A stretch of 64,000 nt of DNA from Soonwooa buanensis (GTDB lineage Bacteria > Bacteroidota > Bacteroidia > Flavobacteriales > Weeksellaceae). A model generated the notes under the pieces. That model searched no databases. It worked only from the letters and a program-made list of their open reading frames with translations, and was not told where the DNA came from. A program made the position numbers and the translations under genes. Shown here piece by piece: positions 35,550-45,138 of this stretch (the stretch's first letter is position 1; each line of letters begins with the position of its first letter). The stretch is taken from assembly GCF_900167905.1 (NCBI RefSeq), contig NZ_FUYZ01000002.1:310001-374000 (forward strand), given 5' to 3'.

Positions 35550-36683
35550 ATGAAAAAAATATTGTTCATAGATCGAGACGGAACCTTGATTTTGGAACCC
35601 GAAGATTACCAAGTTGACAGTTTCGAAAAGTTAGAATTTTATCCTGAAGTTTTTACTTATTTGGGGAAAATAGCGAAAGAATTGGATTTCGAATTGGTGA
35701 TGGTAACTAACCAAGATGGATTGGGAACCGAAGCGCATCCAGAGGAAAAATTTTGGCCGATCCAGAATTTCGTTATTAAAGCTTTTGAAAATGAATCTGT
35801 GAAATTCGATGCCATATATATTGATAAAACTTTTGCTCATGAAAATGCACCAACGCGAAAACCAGAAACAGGTTTGTTGACAAATTATATTAATAATCCA
35901 AATTATGATTTAACGAATTCTTTTGTGATTGGCGATCGAATTACTGATGTTAAATTGGCGCAGAATCTTGGTTCAAAAGCATTTTTTATTGCAAATGACG
36001 AAACTTTAGGCGCAAACGAAATCGAGCAAAATGAAAATCTTGACGAAGTTATTGTGTTAAAAACAACCTCTTGGCAAACGATTTATGAATTTTTGAAACT
36101 TAAAAATCGTTCGGCTTCCATCGAAAGAAATACCAACGAAACAAAAATAAAAATTGAGTTAAACCTCGATGGAACTGGCAAGTCTGAAATCTCAACTGGG
36201 TTTCCTTTTTTTGATCACATGCTTGATCAAATTGCGCGTCACGGCCAAATGGATTTGAAAATAAAAGTTGATGGCGACCTGCAAGTTGATGAGCATCACA
36301 CGATTGAAGATACGGCGATTGCTTTGGGAGAAGTCTTTTCCAAGGCTTTGGGCGACAAGCTGGGAATCGAGCGTTACGGTTTTACGTTACCAATGGATGA
36401 TTGTCTTGCGCAAGTTGCAATTGATTTTGGAGGTCGAAATTGGTTGGTTTGGGATGCGAATTTTAAACGTGAAATGATTGGACAAATGCCAACGGAAATG
36501 TTTTATCACTTTTTTAAATCCTTTACCGATGGCGCAAAAGCCAATCTTAATATCAAAGCGGAAGGCAGCAATGAACACCACAAAATAGAAGCGATTTTTA
36601 AAGCTTTTGCAAAAGCCATTAAAATGGCTGTAAAACGAGATTCAGAAAAAATGATTTTACCATCAACAAAAGGAATGCTATAA
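35550..36683 (+). CDS. hisB: Bifunctional histidinol-phosphatase / imidazoleglycerol-phosphate dehydratase
   Basis: 377 residues. N-terminal HAD phosphatase (DRDGT at 8-12, VTNQDG, RKP at 103-105, [14 protein letters not shown]) fused to an IGPD domain from ~residue 185 ([49 protein letters not shown], with the metal-binding His clusters). It performs steps 6 and 8 of the pathway. Unlike E. coli HisB, the loop before RKP reads [14 protein letters not shown] and lacks the Cys/His zinc ligands. A ~70-bp AT-rich spacer separates it from hisC. Confidence 0.95.
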   Translation: MKKILFIDRDGTLILEPEDYQVDSFEKLEFYPEVFTYLGKIAKELDFELVMVTNQDGLGTEAHPEEKFWPIQNFVIKAFENESVKFDAIYIDKTFAHENAPTRKPETGLLTNYINNPNYDLTNSFVIGDRITDVKLAQNLGSKAFFIANDETLGANEIEQNENLDEVIVLKTTSWQTIYEFLKLKNRSASIERNTNETKIKIELNLDGTGKSEISTGFPFFDHMLDQIARHGQMDLKIKVDGDLQVDEHHTIEDTAIALGEVFSKALGDKLGIERYGFTLPMDDCLAQVAIDFGGRNWLVWDANFKREMIGQMPTEMFYHFFKSFTDGAKANLNIKAEGSNEHHKIEAIFKAFAKAIKMAVKRDSEKMILPSTKGML

Positions 36684-36759
36684 ATTTTAGATTGTAGAAT
36701 TACGATTGATGAATTAAGAAATCGTAGATAGTAAATCAAAAATCGCAAATTAAAAAATA

Positions 36760-37359
36760 ATGATTGCAATAATAAAATACAACGCTGGGAATACGAAATC
36801 GGTTTTTAATGCGGTGACACGTTTGGGTTACGAAGCCGTTATCACCGATGATTTCGAGGTAATTAAAAGTGCTGAGAAAGTCATTTTTCCAGGTGTTGGT
36901 GAGGCGAGTTCAGCGATGAAGTATCTTAAAGAAAAAGGTTTAGATAAAATTATTAAAAACCTAAAACAACCGACTCTAGGAATTTGTCTTGGGCAACAAT
37001 TGATGTGCGAATTTTCGGAAGAAGGGAATGTGGATTGTTTAGGAATTTTTCCGATTCAAGTTAAAAAGTTTCCTGCAAAAGATATTGTCCCACACATGGG
37101 TTGGAATACGATTTATGACTTTCAAAATGTCATTTATAATCTTCCTGCAAAATTATTTGATAAGGTTAATACGAATTCTGATGTCTATTATGTCCACGGT
37201 TACTATTGCGAATTGTCCAATTTCACGATAGCTAAGACGGATTATATTTTAGAATTTTCGGCGGCACTTAACAAAGATAATTTTTATGCAACGCAATTTC
37301 ATCCTGAAAAATCAGCGGGTATCGGAGAACAAATTTTAAAGAACTTTCTAGAAATGTAA
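36760..37359 (+). CDS. hisH: Imidazole glycerol phosphate synthase, glutaminase subunit
   Basis: 199 residues, class I amidotransferase: oxyanion strand FPGVGEAS, nucleophile Cys in TLGICLGQQLM, and the His-x-Glu dyad in ATQFHPEKS. Supplies ammonia to HisF. 76 bp after hisB; followed by a 7-bp tandem repeat before hisA. Confidence 0.95.
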   Translation: MIAIIKYNAGNTKSVFNAVTRLGYEAVITDDFEVIKSAEKVIFPGVGEASSAMKYLKEKGLDKIIKNLKQPTLGICLGQQLMCEFSEEGNVDCLGIFPIQVKKFPAKDIVPHMGWNTIYDFQNVIYNLPAKLFDKVNTNSDVYYVHGYYCELSNFTIAKTDYILEFSAALNKDNFYATQFHPEKSAGIGEQILKNFLEM

Positions 37360-37364
37360 TTGTT

Positions 37365-37413
37365 TATGAATTATGAATTATGAATTATGAATTATGAATT
37401 ATGAATTATGAAT
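37365..37413 (+). repeat. Heptanucleotide microsatellite TATGAAT x7
   Basis: Seven perfect contiguous TATGAAT units in the 95-bp hisH-hisA spacer. Each unit contains ATG; frames are closed quickly, so no peptide is encoded. Confidence 0.97.
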
Positions 37414-37454
37414 TAGGTTTGATAATTATTAAATCGTAAAATAAAAATCAAAAT

Positions 37455-38168
37455 ATGAGAATTATCCCTGCAATAGATATCATCGACGGAAAATGTGTAA
37501 GACTTTCGCAAGGCGATTACAGCACAAAAAAAATATACAACGAAAATCCTTTAGAAGTTGCAAAAGAGTTTGAGGATTTCGGAATTGAATATTTGCACTT
37601 GGTAGATTTGGATGGTGCAAAATCCAAGCAAATTGTCAATTACAATATCTTGGAACAAATTACTTCTAAAACCAACCTTAAAGTTGATTTTGGAGGCGGC
37701 ATAAAATCTGATGACGACGTTAGAATTGCTTTCGAATGTGGAGCTAATCAAATAACTGGAGGAAGTATTGCGGTTCAAAATCCGACTTTATTTGAAGAAT
37801 GGATTCTTAAATATGGAAATGAAAAAATCATTTTGGGAGCTGATGCAAAAGACCGAAAAGTTGCGACGCATGGCTGGTTAGAGACTTCGGAACTAGATGT
37901 TGTCGAGTTTATTAAAAACTATAAACAAAAAGGAATTGAATATGTGATTTGTACAGACATTGCAAAAGATGGGATGTTACAAGGTGCTTCGAATGATTTG
38001 TATGCTGAGATTTTAGAAAATACTGAAGTCAAGCTAATTGCTTCTGGAGGCGTGTCTTCAATTGATGATTTAATAAAATTAAAGGAACTCGGTTGTGAAG
38101 GCGCAATCCTTGGGAAAGCAATTTATGAAGGAAGAATTTTATTAAAGGATTTGAAACAACTGTTTTAA
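37455..38168 (+). CDS. hisA: Phosphoribosylformimino-AICAR ribotide isomerase (HisA)
   Basis: 237 residues, beta/alpha barrel. [18 protein letters not shown] carries the first catalytic Asp; [13 protein letters not shown] and [14 protein letters not shown] are the two phosphate-binding loops; [12 protein letters not shown] carries the second catalytic Asp. Isomerises ProFAR to PRFAR. hisF starts 2 bp after its stop. Confidence 0.96.
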   Translation: MRIIPAIDIIDGKCVRLSQGDYSTKKIYNENPLEVAKEFEDFGIEYLHLVDLDGAKSKQIVNYNILEQITSKTNLKVDFGGGIKSDDDVRIAFECGANQITGGSIAVQNPTLFEEWILKYGNEKIILGADAKDRKVATHGWLETSELDVVEFIKNYKQKGIEYVICTDIAKDGMLQGASNDLYAEILENTEVKLIASGGVSSIDDLIKLKELGCEGAILGKAIYEGRILLKDLKQLF

Positions 38169-38170
38169 TT

Positions 38171-38923
38171 ATGCTGAAGAAAAGAATCATTCCGTGTCTT
38201 GATATTAAAGATGGAAGAACGGTGAAAGGCGTCAATTTTGTTGGCTTGCGCGATGCTGGCGATCCTGTAGAATTGGCGAAAAAGTATGTTGACGAAGGCG
38301 CTGACGAATTGGTATTTTTGGATATTTCGGCAACTTTAGAAAAACGAAAAACCCTCGCCGAAATGGTAGAGAAAATTGCGGCTGCGATTAATATTCCGTT
38401 TACAGTTGGAGGCGGGATCAATTCTGTGGAAGATGCTTCGACGGTTATTAATGCTGGTGCGGACAAAGTTTCGGTGAATTCTTCTGCGGTAAAAAATCCG
38501 CAATTGATTGCAGATTTGGCGGCACAGTTTGGTTCTCAATGTGTGGTTGTTGCGGTGGATACGCGCGATGTCAACGGAAATCAAAAAGTTTTTGTGAATG
38601 GTGGAAAAGTCGAAACCGATTGGGGAACTTTGGATTGGGTAAAGGAAGTTGAAAAACTCGGCGCTGGCGAAATTCTGTTAACTTCGATGGACGGTGACGG
38701 GACAAAAGCAGGTTTCCGAATTGATATTACAAAACAAGTTTCCGAAAGTGTTAACATACCCGTCATCGCTTCTGGCGGTGCCGGAAAAATGGAAGATTTT
38801 GCGGAAGTTTTTAGCAAAACAAAAGCGAGTGGCGGATTGGCGGCAAGTGTTTTTCACTTTGGTGAAATTCCGATTCCTGAGCTTAAAAATTATTTAAAAC
38901 AACAAAACATAGCAATACGATGA
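38171..38923 (+). CDS. hisF: Imidazole glycerol phosphate synthase, cyclase subunit
   Basis: 250 residues, barrel related to His[20 protein letters not shown] (catalytic Asp about 11), [26 protein letters not shown] (catalytic Asp about 130) and [14 protein letters not shown]. With HisH converts PRFAR to IGP and AICAR. Overlaps hisIE by 4 bp (ATGA), indicating coupling. Confidence 0.97.
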   Translation: MLKKRIIPCLDIKDGRTVKGVNFVGLRDAGDPVELAKKYVDEGADELVFLDISATLEKRKTLAEMVEKIAAAINIPFTVGGGINSVEDASTVINAGADKVSVNSSAVKNPQLIADLAAQFGSQCVVVAVDTRDVNGNQKVFVNGGKVETDWGTLDWVKEVEKLGAGEILLTSMDGDGTKAGFRIDITKQVSESVNIPVIASGGAGKMEDFAEVFSKTKASGGLAASVFHFGEIPIPELKNYLKQQNIAIR

Positions 38924-39528
38924 ACATTGATTTTAATAAATCTAGTGATGGTTTGGTTCCTGTGATTATTCAGAATTACCTTAATAATAAGGTTTTGATG
39001 TTGGGTTATATGGATGAAGAAGCTTTTAATAAAACTCAAGAACTTGGAAAAGTGACATTTTTTTCGCGTTCCAAAAATAGATTGTGGACAAAAGGAGAGG
39101 AGTCAGGTAATTTTTTAGAAGTAAAATCGATGGCTGTTGATTGCGATAATGATACGATATTAATAAAGGCAAAACCCCACGGACCGACTTGTCACACAGG
39201 ATCTGTGACTTGTTTTAATGAAGTTTCGAATCATGGATTTATTTATGAGTTGGAACAAACTATCAACGACCGAATTGATTTTGATGATCAAGAATCTTAT
39301 ACCAATAAATTGTATAAAAAAGGACTCAACAAAGTTGCGCAAAAAGTGGGTGAAGAAGCTGTGGAATTGGTGATAGAAGCAAAAGACAACAACGATGATT
39401 TGTTTTTAAATGAAGCCGCAGATTTGATGTATCATTATTTAATTCTTTTAAAAGCTAAAGGTTTTCAACTTGAAGATGTTGAAAATGTTTTAAAATCTAG
39501 GGAAAACGCACCTCGACGACCAGAATAA
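38920..39528 (+). CDS. hisI: Bifunctional phosphoribosyl-AMP cyclohydrolase / phosphoribosyl-ATP pyrophosphatase
   Basis: 202 residues, the HisIE fusion. HisI part: [30 protein letters not shown] and the metal-binding [22 protein letters not shown]. HisE part from ~residue 110: [30 protein letters not shown]. Carries out steps 2 and 3. Last gene of the operon; the downstream spacer holds an interspersed repeat. Confidence 0.96.
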   Translation: MNIDFNKSSDGLVPVIIQNYLNNKVLMLGYMDEEAFNKTQELGKVTFFSRSKNRLWTKGEESGNFLEVKSMAVDCDNDTILIKAKPHGPTCHTGSVTCFNEVSNHGFIYELEQTINDRIDFDDQESYTNKLYKKGLNKVAQKVGEEAVELVIEAKDNNDDLFLNEAADLMYHYLILLKAKGFQLEDVENVLKSRENAPRRPE

Positions 39529-39547
39529 CTCAACGGCGCGGAAAATT

Positions 39548-39622
39548 GCGTTAGGGATTGCAGCGAAAATCCTTTGCTGAAAGCAAAGATTGTAGCGGAA
39601 AGCCCGACCGAAGGGAACGCCC
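39548..39622. repeat. Interspersed hairpin element with GCGTT/AACGC ends
   Basis: Outer arms GCGTT (39548) and AACGC (ends ~39620); inner stem CTTTGCT (39572-39578) / AGCAAAG (39582-39588) with a GAA loop, extended by AAT/ATT; conserved-looking words GGGATTGCAGCG, GATTGTAGCGG and AGCCCGACC. It lies 19 bp after the his operon and ~65 bp before the next promoter. Confidence 0.7.
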
Positions 39623-39687
39623 AAAAACAAAAAATACTTGAGACATTAAAAAATGAAAATTGTCGAAGTGATGCCTAATTATTAGTT

Positions 39688-39695
39688 TACCTTTG
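39688..39695 (+). promoter_or_regulatory. -7 promoter element of third DEAD-box gene
   Basis: TACCTTTG followed by CA, 15 bp before the ATG at 39711. Confidence 0.6.
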
Positions 39696-39710
39696 CAGAA
39701 ATAAGAAAAT

Positions 39711-40853
39711 ATGTCGTTTGAATCGTTAGGATTGTCGCACAATATCATAAAATCTGTCAATAAATTGGGCTTTCTAAAACCTTTTCCTATTCAGGAGCAA
39801 GCTGTTCCCGTAATTTTGTCTGGAAAAGATCTAATGGGAATCGCGCAAACCGGATCTGGTAAAACAGCGAGTTTTGTGATGCCGATTTTAGAGAAATTGC
39901 AAAATGAAGACGTTAAAAAAGACCGTAATATTCAGGTTTTGGTGTTGGTGCCGACACGAGAATTGGCGATTCAAATAGAAGAAGCTTTCAAAGCTTTTAC
40001 CCCAACTTTGAAGCGTGATATCAAAACGATGGCGGTGTATGGCGGCGTTTCTATCAACCCTCAGATGAAAGGGATGTACGGCGTAGAAGTGCTTGTGGCG
40101 ACGCCGGGACGATTGTTGGATTTGATCGATCATAATGCGTTAAGTATTTCGAAAATTTCTCAATTGGTAGTGGATGAAGCGGACAAAATGTTCCAGTTGG
40201 GATTTGATGAAGAGATGAATAAACTTTTCAAAATGATGCCTGTTGCTAAGCAAACTTTGTTATTTTCTGCGACGCTCAACGAAAAAGTTGACGAGATTAA
40301 AAAACGATTAACAATTAACCCGACTTTGGTTGAGGTAAAAGCGGAAGAGGTTAATATCGACAATATCGCGCAATTGGCTTATTTGGTGGAGCCTGAGCAA
40401 AAAGGACCTTTTTTGAGATATTTGATTAAAGAACAAAATATTCAGCAAGCTTTGGTTTTTGCGTCTTCTACAAGAAATGTCGATAATTTGGTTGAAAAAC
40501 TAAAGAAGAATAAAATCCCTGCAACGGCTATCCATGGTAAAAAATCTCAAGGTGCTCGTACAGGGAATCTTAAAGGTTTTAAAGAAGGTGAGGTTCAGAT
40601 TTTGGTAGCGACGGATCTTATCGGAAGAGGGATTCATATTGATGATTTGGCTTGCGTTATCAATTACGAGTTGCCACGATCTCCACTAGATTACGTCCAC
40701 AGAATTGGTAGAACGGGACGTGCCAATGAAAAAGGAACAGCGATCACGATTTTGACGCATGACGATTTGCAGCATTTTAGGGTGATTCAGAAGAAAATGG
40801 GTAAACGTGTTGACCTTATCCGTACCCAAGATATCGATCTTCACGGCTATTAA
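39711..40853 (+). CDS. DEAD-box RNA helicase (minimal two-domain form)
   Basis: 380 residues, no basic tail. Motifs: PFPIQEQAVPV, AQTGSGKT, PTRELAIQ, ATPGR, DEAD, SAT, ATDLIGRGIHID, HRIGRTGRAN. Shorter than the other two helicases here; RhlE/SrmB-like core. In motif V the usual AARG is LIGRG. Role in RNA metabolism is inferred. Monocistronic with a terminator. Confidence 0.9.
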   Translation: MSFESLGLSHNIIKSVNKLGFLKPFPIQEQAVPVILSGKDLMGIAQTGSGKTASFVMPILEKLQNEDVKKDRNIQVLVLVPTRELAIQIEEAFKAFTPTLKRDIKTMAVYGGVSINPQMKGMYGVEVLVATPGRLLDLIDHNALSISKISQLVVDEADKMFQLGFDEEMNKLFKMMPVAKQTLLFSATLNEKVDEIKKRLTINPTLVEVKAEEVNIDNIAQLAYLVEPEQKGPFLRYLIKEQNIQQALVFASSTRNVDNLVEKLKKNKIPATAIHGKKSQGARTGNLKGFKEGEVQILVATDLIGRGIHIDDLACVINYELPRSPLDYVHRIGRTGRANEKGTAITILTHDDLQHFRVIQKKMGKRVDLIRTQDIDLHGY

Positions 40854-40866
40854 AATTTAATAATTA

Positions 40867-40891
40867 AAACCAGTCTTCGGATTGGTTTTTC
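40867..40891 (+). terminator. Terminator after third DEAD-box gene
   Basis: AAACCAGTC / GGATTGGTTT stem (one G-U), TTC loop, followed by T run; it lies before the convergent kinase gene. Confidence 0.8.
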
Positions 40892-40895
40892 TACT

Positions 40896-41252
40896 TTAGG
40901 AGAAGATGTATTTCCAATAGATTATTGCGCCAACAACGACTGCTAGGATAGAAGCGATTAAAACAGCAGCGCCAGCAACATCTTTTATAACGCCGATTCG
41001 TTTGTCAAAATTAGGTTCGATAAAGTCACAAATTTTTTCGATGCAAGTGTTAAGTGCTTCCGTAATCATAACACCAAAAGTGACGCTAAGAACAGTGACA
41101 ATTTCCCAAGTCTGAAGTTTGAAATAGAAAATCAAGATGAGGTTAACTAAAAGTCCCAAACAATGGATTTGGAAATTTCTCTCGTTTTTTAACAACCAAA
41201 AGAGACCTTTAAAAGTGTAATAGAAGCTCTTATGTAAAGGTGGTTTTTTCAT
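40896..41252 (-). CDS. Diacylglycerol kinase / undecaprenol kinase family protein
   Basis: 118 residues, three transmembrane helices. Core motif EALNTCIEKICDFIEPNF followed by IKDVAGAAVL matches DgkA-type integral kinases (Glu of ALNTCIE and the KDxAxAAV motif). In Bacteroidota such proteins may recycle diacylglycerol or phosphorylate undecaprenol; which lipid is unresolved. A CAAATATA at 41293-41300 is a candidate minus-strand -7 box. Confidence 0.88.
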   Translation of the reverse strand: MKKPPLHKSFYYTFKGLFWLLKNERNFQIHCLGLLVNLILIFYFKLQTWEIVTVLSVTFGVMITEALNTCIEKICDFIEPNFDKRIGVIKDVAGAAVLIASILAVVVGAIIYWKYIFS

Positions 41253-41362
41253 GAGAAAAATTTTATTTTTTGTTAAATCTTAAAATTCTTCACAAATATA
41301 GATAAATCCTAAAATTGTTAGTAATTAATTACAAATCAGACCGCCAATTTGCCATAATTTTT

Positions 41363-41370
41363 TATCTTTG
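41363..41370 (+). promoter_or_regulatory. -7 promoter element of dnaN
   Basis: TATCTTTG, 22 bp before the dnaN ATG; the -33 element is not at standard spacing. Confidence 0.55.
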
Positions 41371-41392
41371 TGAATCGAAATAATTAGCTTTT

Positions 41393-42523
41393 ATGAGATT
41401 TATTGTTGCCAGTGGCGAATTGCAAAAAGCCTTACAAACGGTTAGTGGTGTGATTTCTGGTTCGCAATCCAGACCAATTTTGGAAAATTATCTTTTTGAA
41501 TTAGATCAAAATAATTTAAGAATTACAGCTTCCGACGGAGAAACAACTTTGATAACTTCTATCGAGGTGATGTCCGACGATGCTGGAAAAATGGCGGTTC
41601 CTGCCAAAATCTTCCAAGATTTCCTAAAGACTTATGGCGAACAACCATTGACATTAGTCGTGAAGGATGCACCAGAAGGTAACGGTAGCGTTTTAGAAAT
41701 TTTGGACGAGAAAGATAACTTCTCTGTTGCACTTGACAATGCAGAAGATTATCCAGAATTACCGGAATTTGACGCTTCTCAAAAAGTGGTTATGCCAGGT
41801 GGCGTTTTGGCAGATGCGTTGAGCAATACATTGTTTGCGACAAGTAACGACTCACTTCGTCCAGTGATGACAGGTGTTTTGTTCCAATTTGCTGAAAACG
41901 AAACCAACTTTGTGTCAACGGATTCTCATAGATTGGTGGTTTACAAGAGAACAGATCTTGCAAATGCAGAACCAATGGAATTTATCATGCCGAAAAAACC
42001 TTTGGCGATTTTCAAAAATATCCTTAACAATTCGGTTGATGAAGTTGTTATCGAGTTTAACGAAAATATGGCGAAGTTCACGTTTGGTAATAATATTTGG
42101 ATTTGTCGTTTGATTGACGGGAAATATCCTAACTACAACGCGGTTATTCCGAAAGAAAATCCAAATGTGTTGACAATTAACAGAAACTTGTTGTTAAGTT
42201 CTATCCGTAGAGCATCGATTATGTCGAACAAATCTACAAACCAAGTGAGATTCAAGCTTTCGGGCAACGTTCTTCACTTACATGCAGAGGATACAGAATT
42301 TGCGAACAAAGCGGATATGCAAATCCCTTGTGATTATAACGGCGAAGATATTAATATCGGATTTAGTTCTAAGTTTTTAACAGAAATGTTATCTGTTTTG
42401 GGTGCTGACGATATCACTTTCAAAATGTCTCAACCGAATCGTCCAGGTATCATCGAGCCGATTGATGGACTCGAAGACAACGAAAACATCTTGATGTTAT
42501 CAATGCCGGTTATCGGATTATAA
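41393..42523 (+). CDS. dnaN: DNA polymerase III beta subunit (sliding clamp)
   Basis: 376 residues, full length, three clamp domains. Opens MRFIVASGELQKALQTVSGVI; SRPILENYLFEL, NDSLRPVMTGVLF, STDSHRLVVYKR and the C-terminal MLSMPVIGL are typical. It forms the ring that tethers polymerase III. dnaA and recF are not adjacent, so this locus is not the classical origin cluster. Confidence 0.97.
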   Translation: MRFIVASGELQKALQTVSGVISGSQSRPILENYLFELDQNNLRITASDGETTLITSIEVMSDDAGKMAVPAKIFQDFLKTYGEQPLTLVVKDAPEGNGSVLEILDEKDNFSVALDNAEDYPELPEFDASQKVVMPGGVLADALSNTLFATSNDSLRPVMTGVLFQFAENETNFVSTDSHRLVVYKRTDLANAEPMEFIMPKKPLAIFKNILNNSVDEVVIEFNENMAKFTFGNNIWICRLIDGKYPNYNAVIPKENPNVLTINRNLLLSSIRRASIMSNKSTNQVRFKLSGNVLHLHAEDTEFANKADMQIPCDYNGEDINIGFSSKFLTEMLSVLGADDITFKMSQPNRPGIIEPIDGLEDNENILMLSMPVIGL

Positions 42524-42542
42524 AGTTTAAAAAACAGAAAAT

Positions 42543-42584
42543 AACAATTTGAGATTTGAAAAATTCAGGTCTCAAATTTTGTTT
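42543..42584 (+). terminator. Terminator after dnaN
   Basis: AATTTGAGA (42546-42554) / TCTCAAATT (42570-42578) stem followed by TTGTTT; flanking bases can extend the pairing. Confidence 0.75.
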
Positions 42585-42673
42585 AAAATAAGATTTTATT
42601 ACAGAAGCGTTTTTGAGTTTTTATTAAATTTAATAATAAAATATCAGCCTTCTAAAAATTCAAATTCAGAATA

Positions 42674-45076
42674 ATGAAAATTTCAAATAATTGGCTTAAA
42701 GATTATATTAAAACCAATTTGACTACGGAAAAAATCGGTACATATTTGACGGATATTGGTCTGGAGATAGAAGTTATCGAAAAGTACGAAAGCGTTAAAG
42801 GAAATCTCGAAGGCATCGTTGTAGGGAAAGTTTTGACTTGCGAAAAACATCCTAATGCTGATAAATTAAGCAAAACTACGGTCGATGTAGGAAACGGAAA
42901 AATCCTAGAAATTGTTTGTGGTGCGCCAAATGTTGCTGCTGGACAAACGGTTCCAGTTGCGGTTGTTGGGACGAAAATCTATGATAAAACTGGAAATTTT
43001 TTCGAAATTAAAAAAGCAAAAATCCGTGGCGAAGTTTCAGAAGGAATGATTTGTGCAGAAGACGAACTTGGTTTGTCAGACGATCACGGTGGTATCATGG
43101 TTTTAGACGAAACGAAATATAAAGTAGGAGAGAATTTCGCAAAGTATTTTGAGTTAATTAATGATGAGGTTTACGAAGTTGGTTTAACGCCAAACCGTAC
43201 CGATGGAATGTCGCATTATGGTGTTGCAAGAGATTTGCACGCTTATTTGTCATCGAATGCTTTTCCGTCAGAATTAGAAAAATTATCGACTGTAGCTTTG
43301 ACTTCAGCAGGTTCTCATGATTTCCAAATCGATATCGAAAATACAGAATTGACGCCACGTTATCTTGGTGCTGTTGTTGAAGGACTTAAAGTTGAAGAGT
43401 CGCCATCCTGGCTTAAAGATCGATTGAAAGCGATTGGTCTTGCGCCGATTAACAATGTTGTGGATGTTACCAATTATATTTTGCACAGTTATGGTCAGCC
43501 TTTGCACGCTTTCGATGCTGATAAAATTGCTGGTCACAAAGTGATTGTTGGGACGTCGCCAGAAGGAACGGTTTTCAAAACTTTGGATGGTGTAGAACGT
43601 AAGTTGAAAGGCACCGAAATCATGATCAAAGACGGAAACCAAAAACCAATGTGTATTGCAGGTGTTTTTGGTGGTGAAGAAAGTGGTGTTTCGGATTCTA
43701 CGACTAAGATATTTTTAGAAAGTGCTTACTTCAATCCGGTTGCGGTGAGAAAGGCTTCTAAAGCGCATGGACTTAATACTGACTCATCTTTCAGATTTGA
43801 GAGAGGTGTTGATCCTAATAACACAAAAACAGTTTTGACAAAAGCTGTTAAAATGTTGGAGGAAATTGCTGGTGGTAAATTGGTTGGCGAGATTATGGAA
43901 TCTTATCCAACGAAGATTGAACCTTTCTATGTGGTGCTTCGTTACTCTAAAGTTGATCAGATTTTAGGCGTTAAAATTCACCGCGAAAAAATAAAAGAGA
44001 TTTTAAAATCTTTAGAAATTACTGTTCTTAACGAAATCGCAAATGGACTAGAATTGTCTGTTCCTGCGTATCGTGCGGATGTAACGCGAGAAATTGACGT
44101 TATCGAAGAAATCTTGCGTATCTATGGTTATAACAAAATTGAAGCGCCGAAGAAAACATCTTTCACAACGGTGAGTTTGCATTTGGATGACCAAGATGCT
44201 TTAGAAAACGCTTGGGCAAGAACTTTGCAAAGTCAAGGTTTTAATGAAGTAATGAACAATTCTTTGACTTCTGTTAAAGACGAAACCAACGCTGTTAAGC
44301 TTCTTAATCCGCTAAGTAATGAGCTTTCGACAATGAGAAAATCTTTGTTAGAAGGACTTTTGCAAAATGCAGCTTACAATATTAATCGTAAGAATCCAGA
44401 TATTAAGTTTTTTGAATTAGGGAAAATTTATCACAAATTCGAAAAATATGAAGAAAGAAAGCAATTGGCGATTTTAACATCGGGAAGAAACGTTTCCGAA
44501 AACTGGTTGCAACCAAAAAGTGCTACAGATTTCTTTATGTTGAAAGCTTATGTTAAAATTCTTCTTGATAAATTAAACATCGAAACGACAGAAAAAGCTT
44601 TGGAAGATGCACGTTTTTGGGATGCTTTAGAAATTGTTTCTGGTGACAAAACTTTGGTGAGATTAGGGAAAGTGGCGCCAGCTTTGCTTAAAGATGCAGA
44701 CATGGATCAAGATGCTTTCTACGCAGAAATCGAGTTGGAAAATTGTCAATCTTTACGAAATACAGGGAATTTTAAATTTGTTGATATTCCGAAGTTTAAC
44801 AAGATCAGAAGAGATTTAGCAATGTTGGTTGACAAGTCTGTGACTTATGCAGAATTGTACGAATTGGCGAAAAAGAACAAATCACCTTTCTTAAGAGAAA
44901 TCAATTTGTTTGACGTTTACGAAGGTAAAAATCTTCCAGAAGGTAAAAAATCTTACGCCATGAGTTTTGAACTTCTTAACGAGGAAAAAACGTTAGAAGA
45001 TAAAGATATTTCTGAAGTAATGAATGCGCTGATTAAGTCTTTCCAAAAAGAATATAATGCAGAACTAAGAGGTTAA
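42674..45076 (+). CDS. pheT: Phenylalanine--tRNA ligase beta subunit
   Basis: 800 residues. Domains: tRNA-binding EMAP-like domain (residues ~40-150; GIVVGKVLTCEKHPNADKL), B3/B4 editing region (VEESPSWLKDRLKAIGLAPINNVVDV type), B5 (around FYVVLRYSKVDQILG), catalytic-like core (RADVTREIDVIEEILRIYGYNKI) and a C-terminal FDX-ACB domain (FNKIRRDLAMLVDKSVTY ... YAMSFELLN). Partner of PheS, encoded 29 kb upstream on the other strand. Preceded by the dnaN terminator and followed by its own. Confidence 0.97.
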   Translation: MKISNNWLKDYIKTNLTTEKIGTYLTDIGLEIEVIEKYESVKGNLEGIVVGKVLTCEKHPNADKLSKTTVDVGNGKILEIVCGAPNVAAGQTVPVAVVGTKIYDKTGNFFEIKKAKIRGEVSEGMICAEDELGLSDDHGGIMVLDETKYKVGENFAKYFELINDEVYEVGLTPNRTDGMSHYGVARDLHAYLSSNAFPSELEKLSTVALTSAGSHDFQIDIENTELTPRYLGAVVEGLKVEESPSWLKDRLKAIGLAPINNVVDVTNYILHSYGQPLHAFDADKIAGHKVIVGTSPEGTVFKTLDGVERKLKGTEIMIKDGNQKPMCIAGVFGGEESGVSDSTTKIFLESAYFNPVAVRKASKAHGLNTDSSFRFERGVDPNNTKTVLTKAVKMLEEIAGGKLVGEIMESYPTKIEPFYVVLRYSKVDQILGVKIHREKIKEILKSLEITVLNEIANGLELSVPAYRADVTREIDVIEEILRIYGYNKIEAPKKTSFTTVSLHLDDQDALENAWARTLQSQGFNEVMNNSLTSVKDETNAVKLLNPLSNELSTMRKSLLEGLLQNAAYNINRKNPDIKFFELGKIYHKFEKYEERKQLAILTSGRNVSENWLQPKSATDFFMLKAYVKILLDKLNIETTEKALEDARFWDALEIVSGDKTLVRLGKVAPALLKDADMDQDAFYAEIELENCQSLRNTGNFKFVDIPKFNKIRRDLAMLVDKSVTYAELYELAKKNKSPFLREINLFDVYEGKNLPEGKKSYAMSFELLNEEKTLEDKDISEVMNALIKSFQKEYNAELRG

Positions 45077-45098
45077 TTCTTTTTAGTTTAATAAAAAT

Positions 45099-45132
45099 AA
45101 AAGTCCAAAGTTATTCGCTTTGGACTTTTTTA
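45099..45132. terminator. Terminator after pheT
   Basis: AAAAGTCCAAAG / CTTTGGACTTTT, 12 perfect pairs, TTATTCG loop, T run; the A-rich 5' side lets it serve the convergent gene as well. Confidence 0.95.
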
Positions 45133-45138
45133 TTGGTT

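Noticed and set aside
38029-38466. 145-codon open frame antisense to hisA/hisF
   Set aside because: It lies wholly over two well-conserved enzyme genes and has no recognisable domain or promoter.
41393-42523. Replication origin region suggested by dnaN
   Set aside because: No dnaA, recF or clustered DnaA boxes are nearby; dnaN is isolated between unrelated genes.
42585-42673. Possible Phe-rich leader peptide before pheT
   Set aside because: No short ATG frame with a run of Phe codons ahead of a terminator is present; the only terminator belongs to dnaN.
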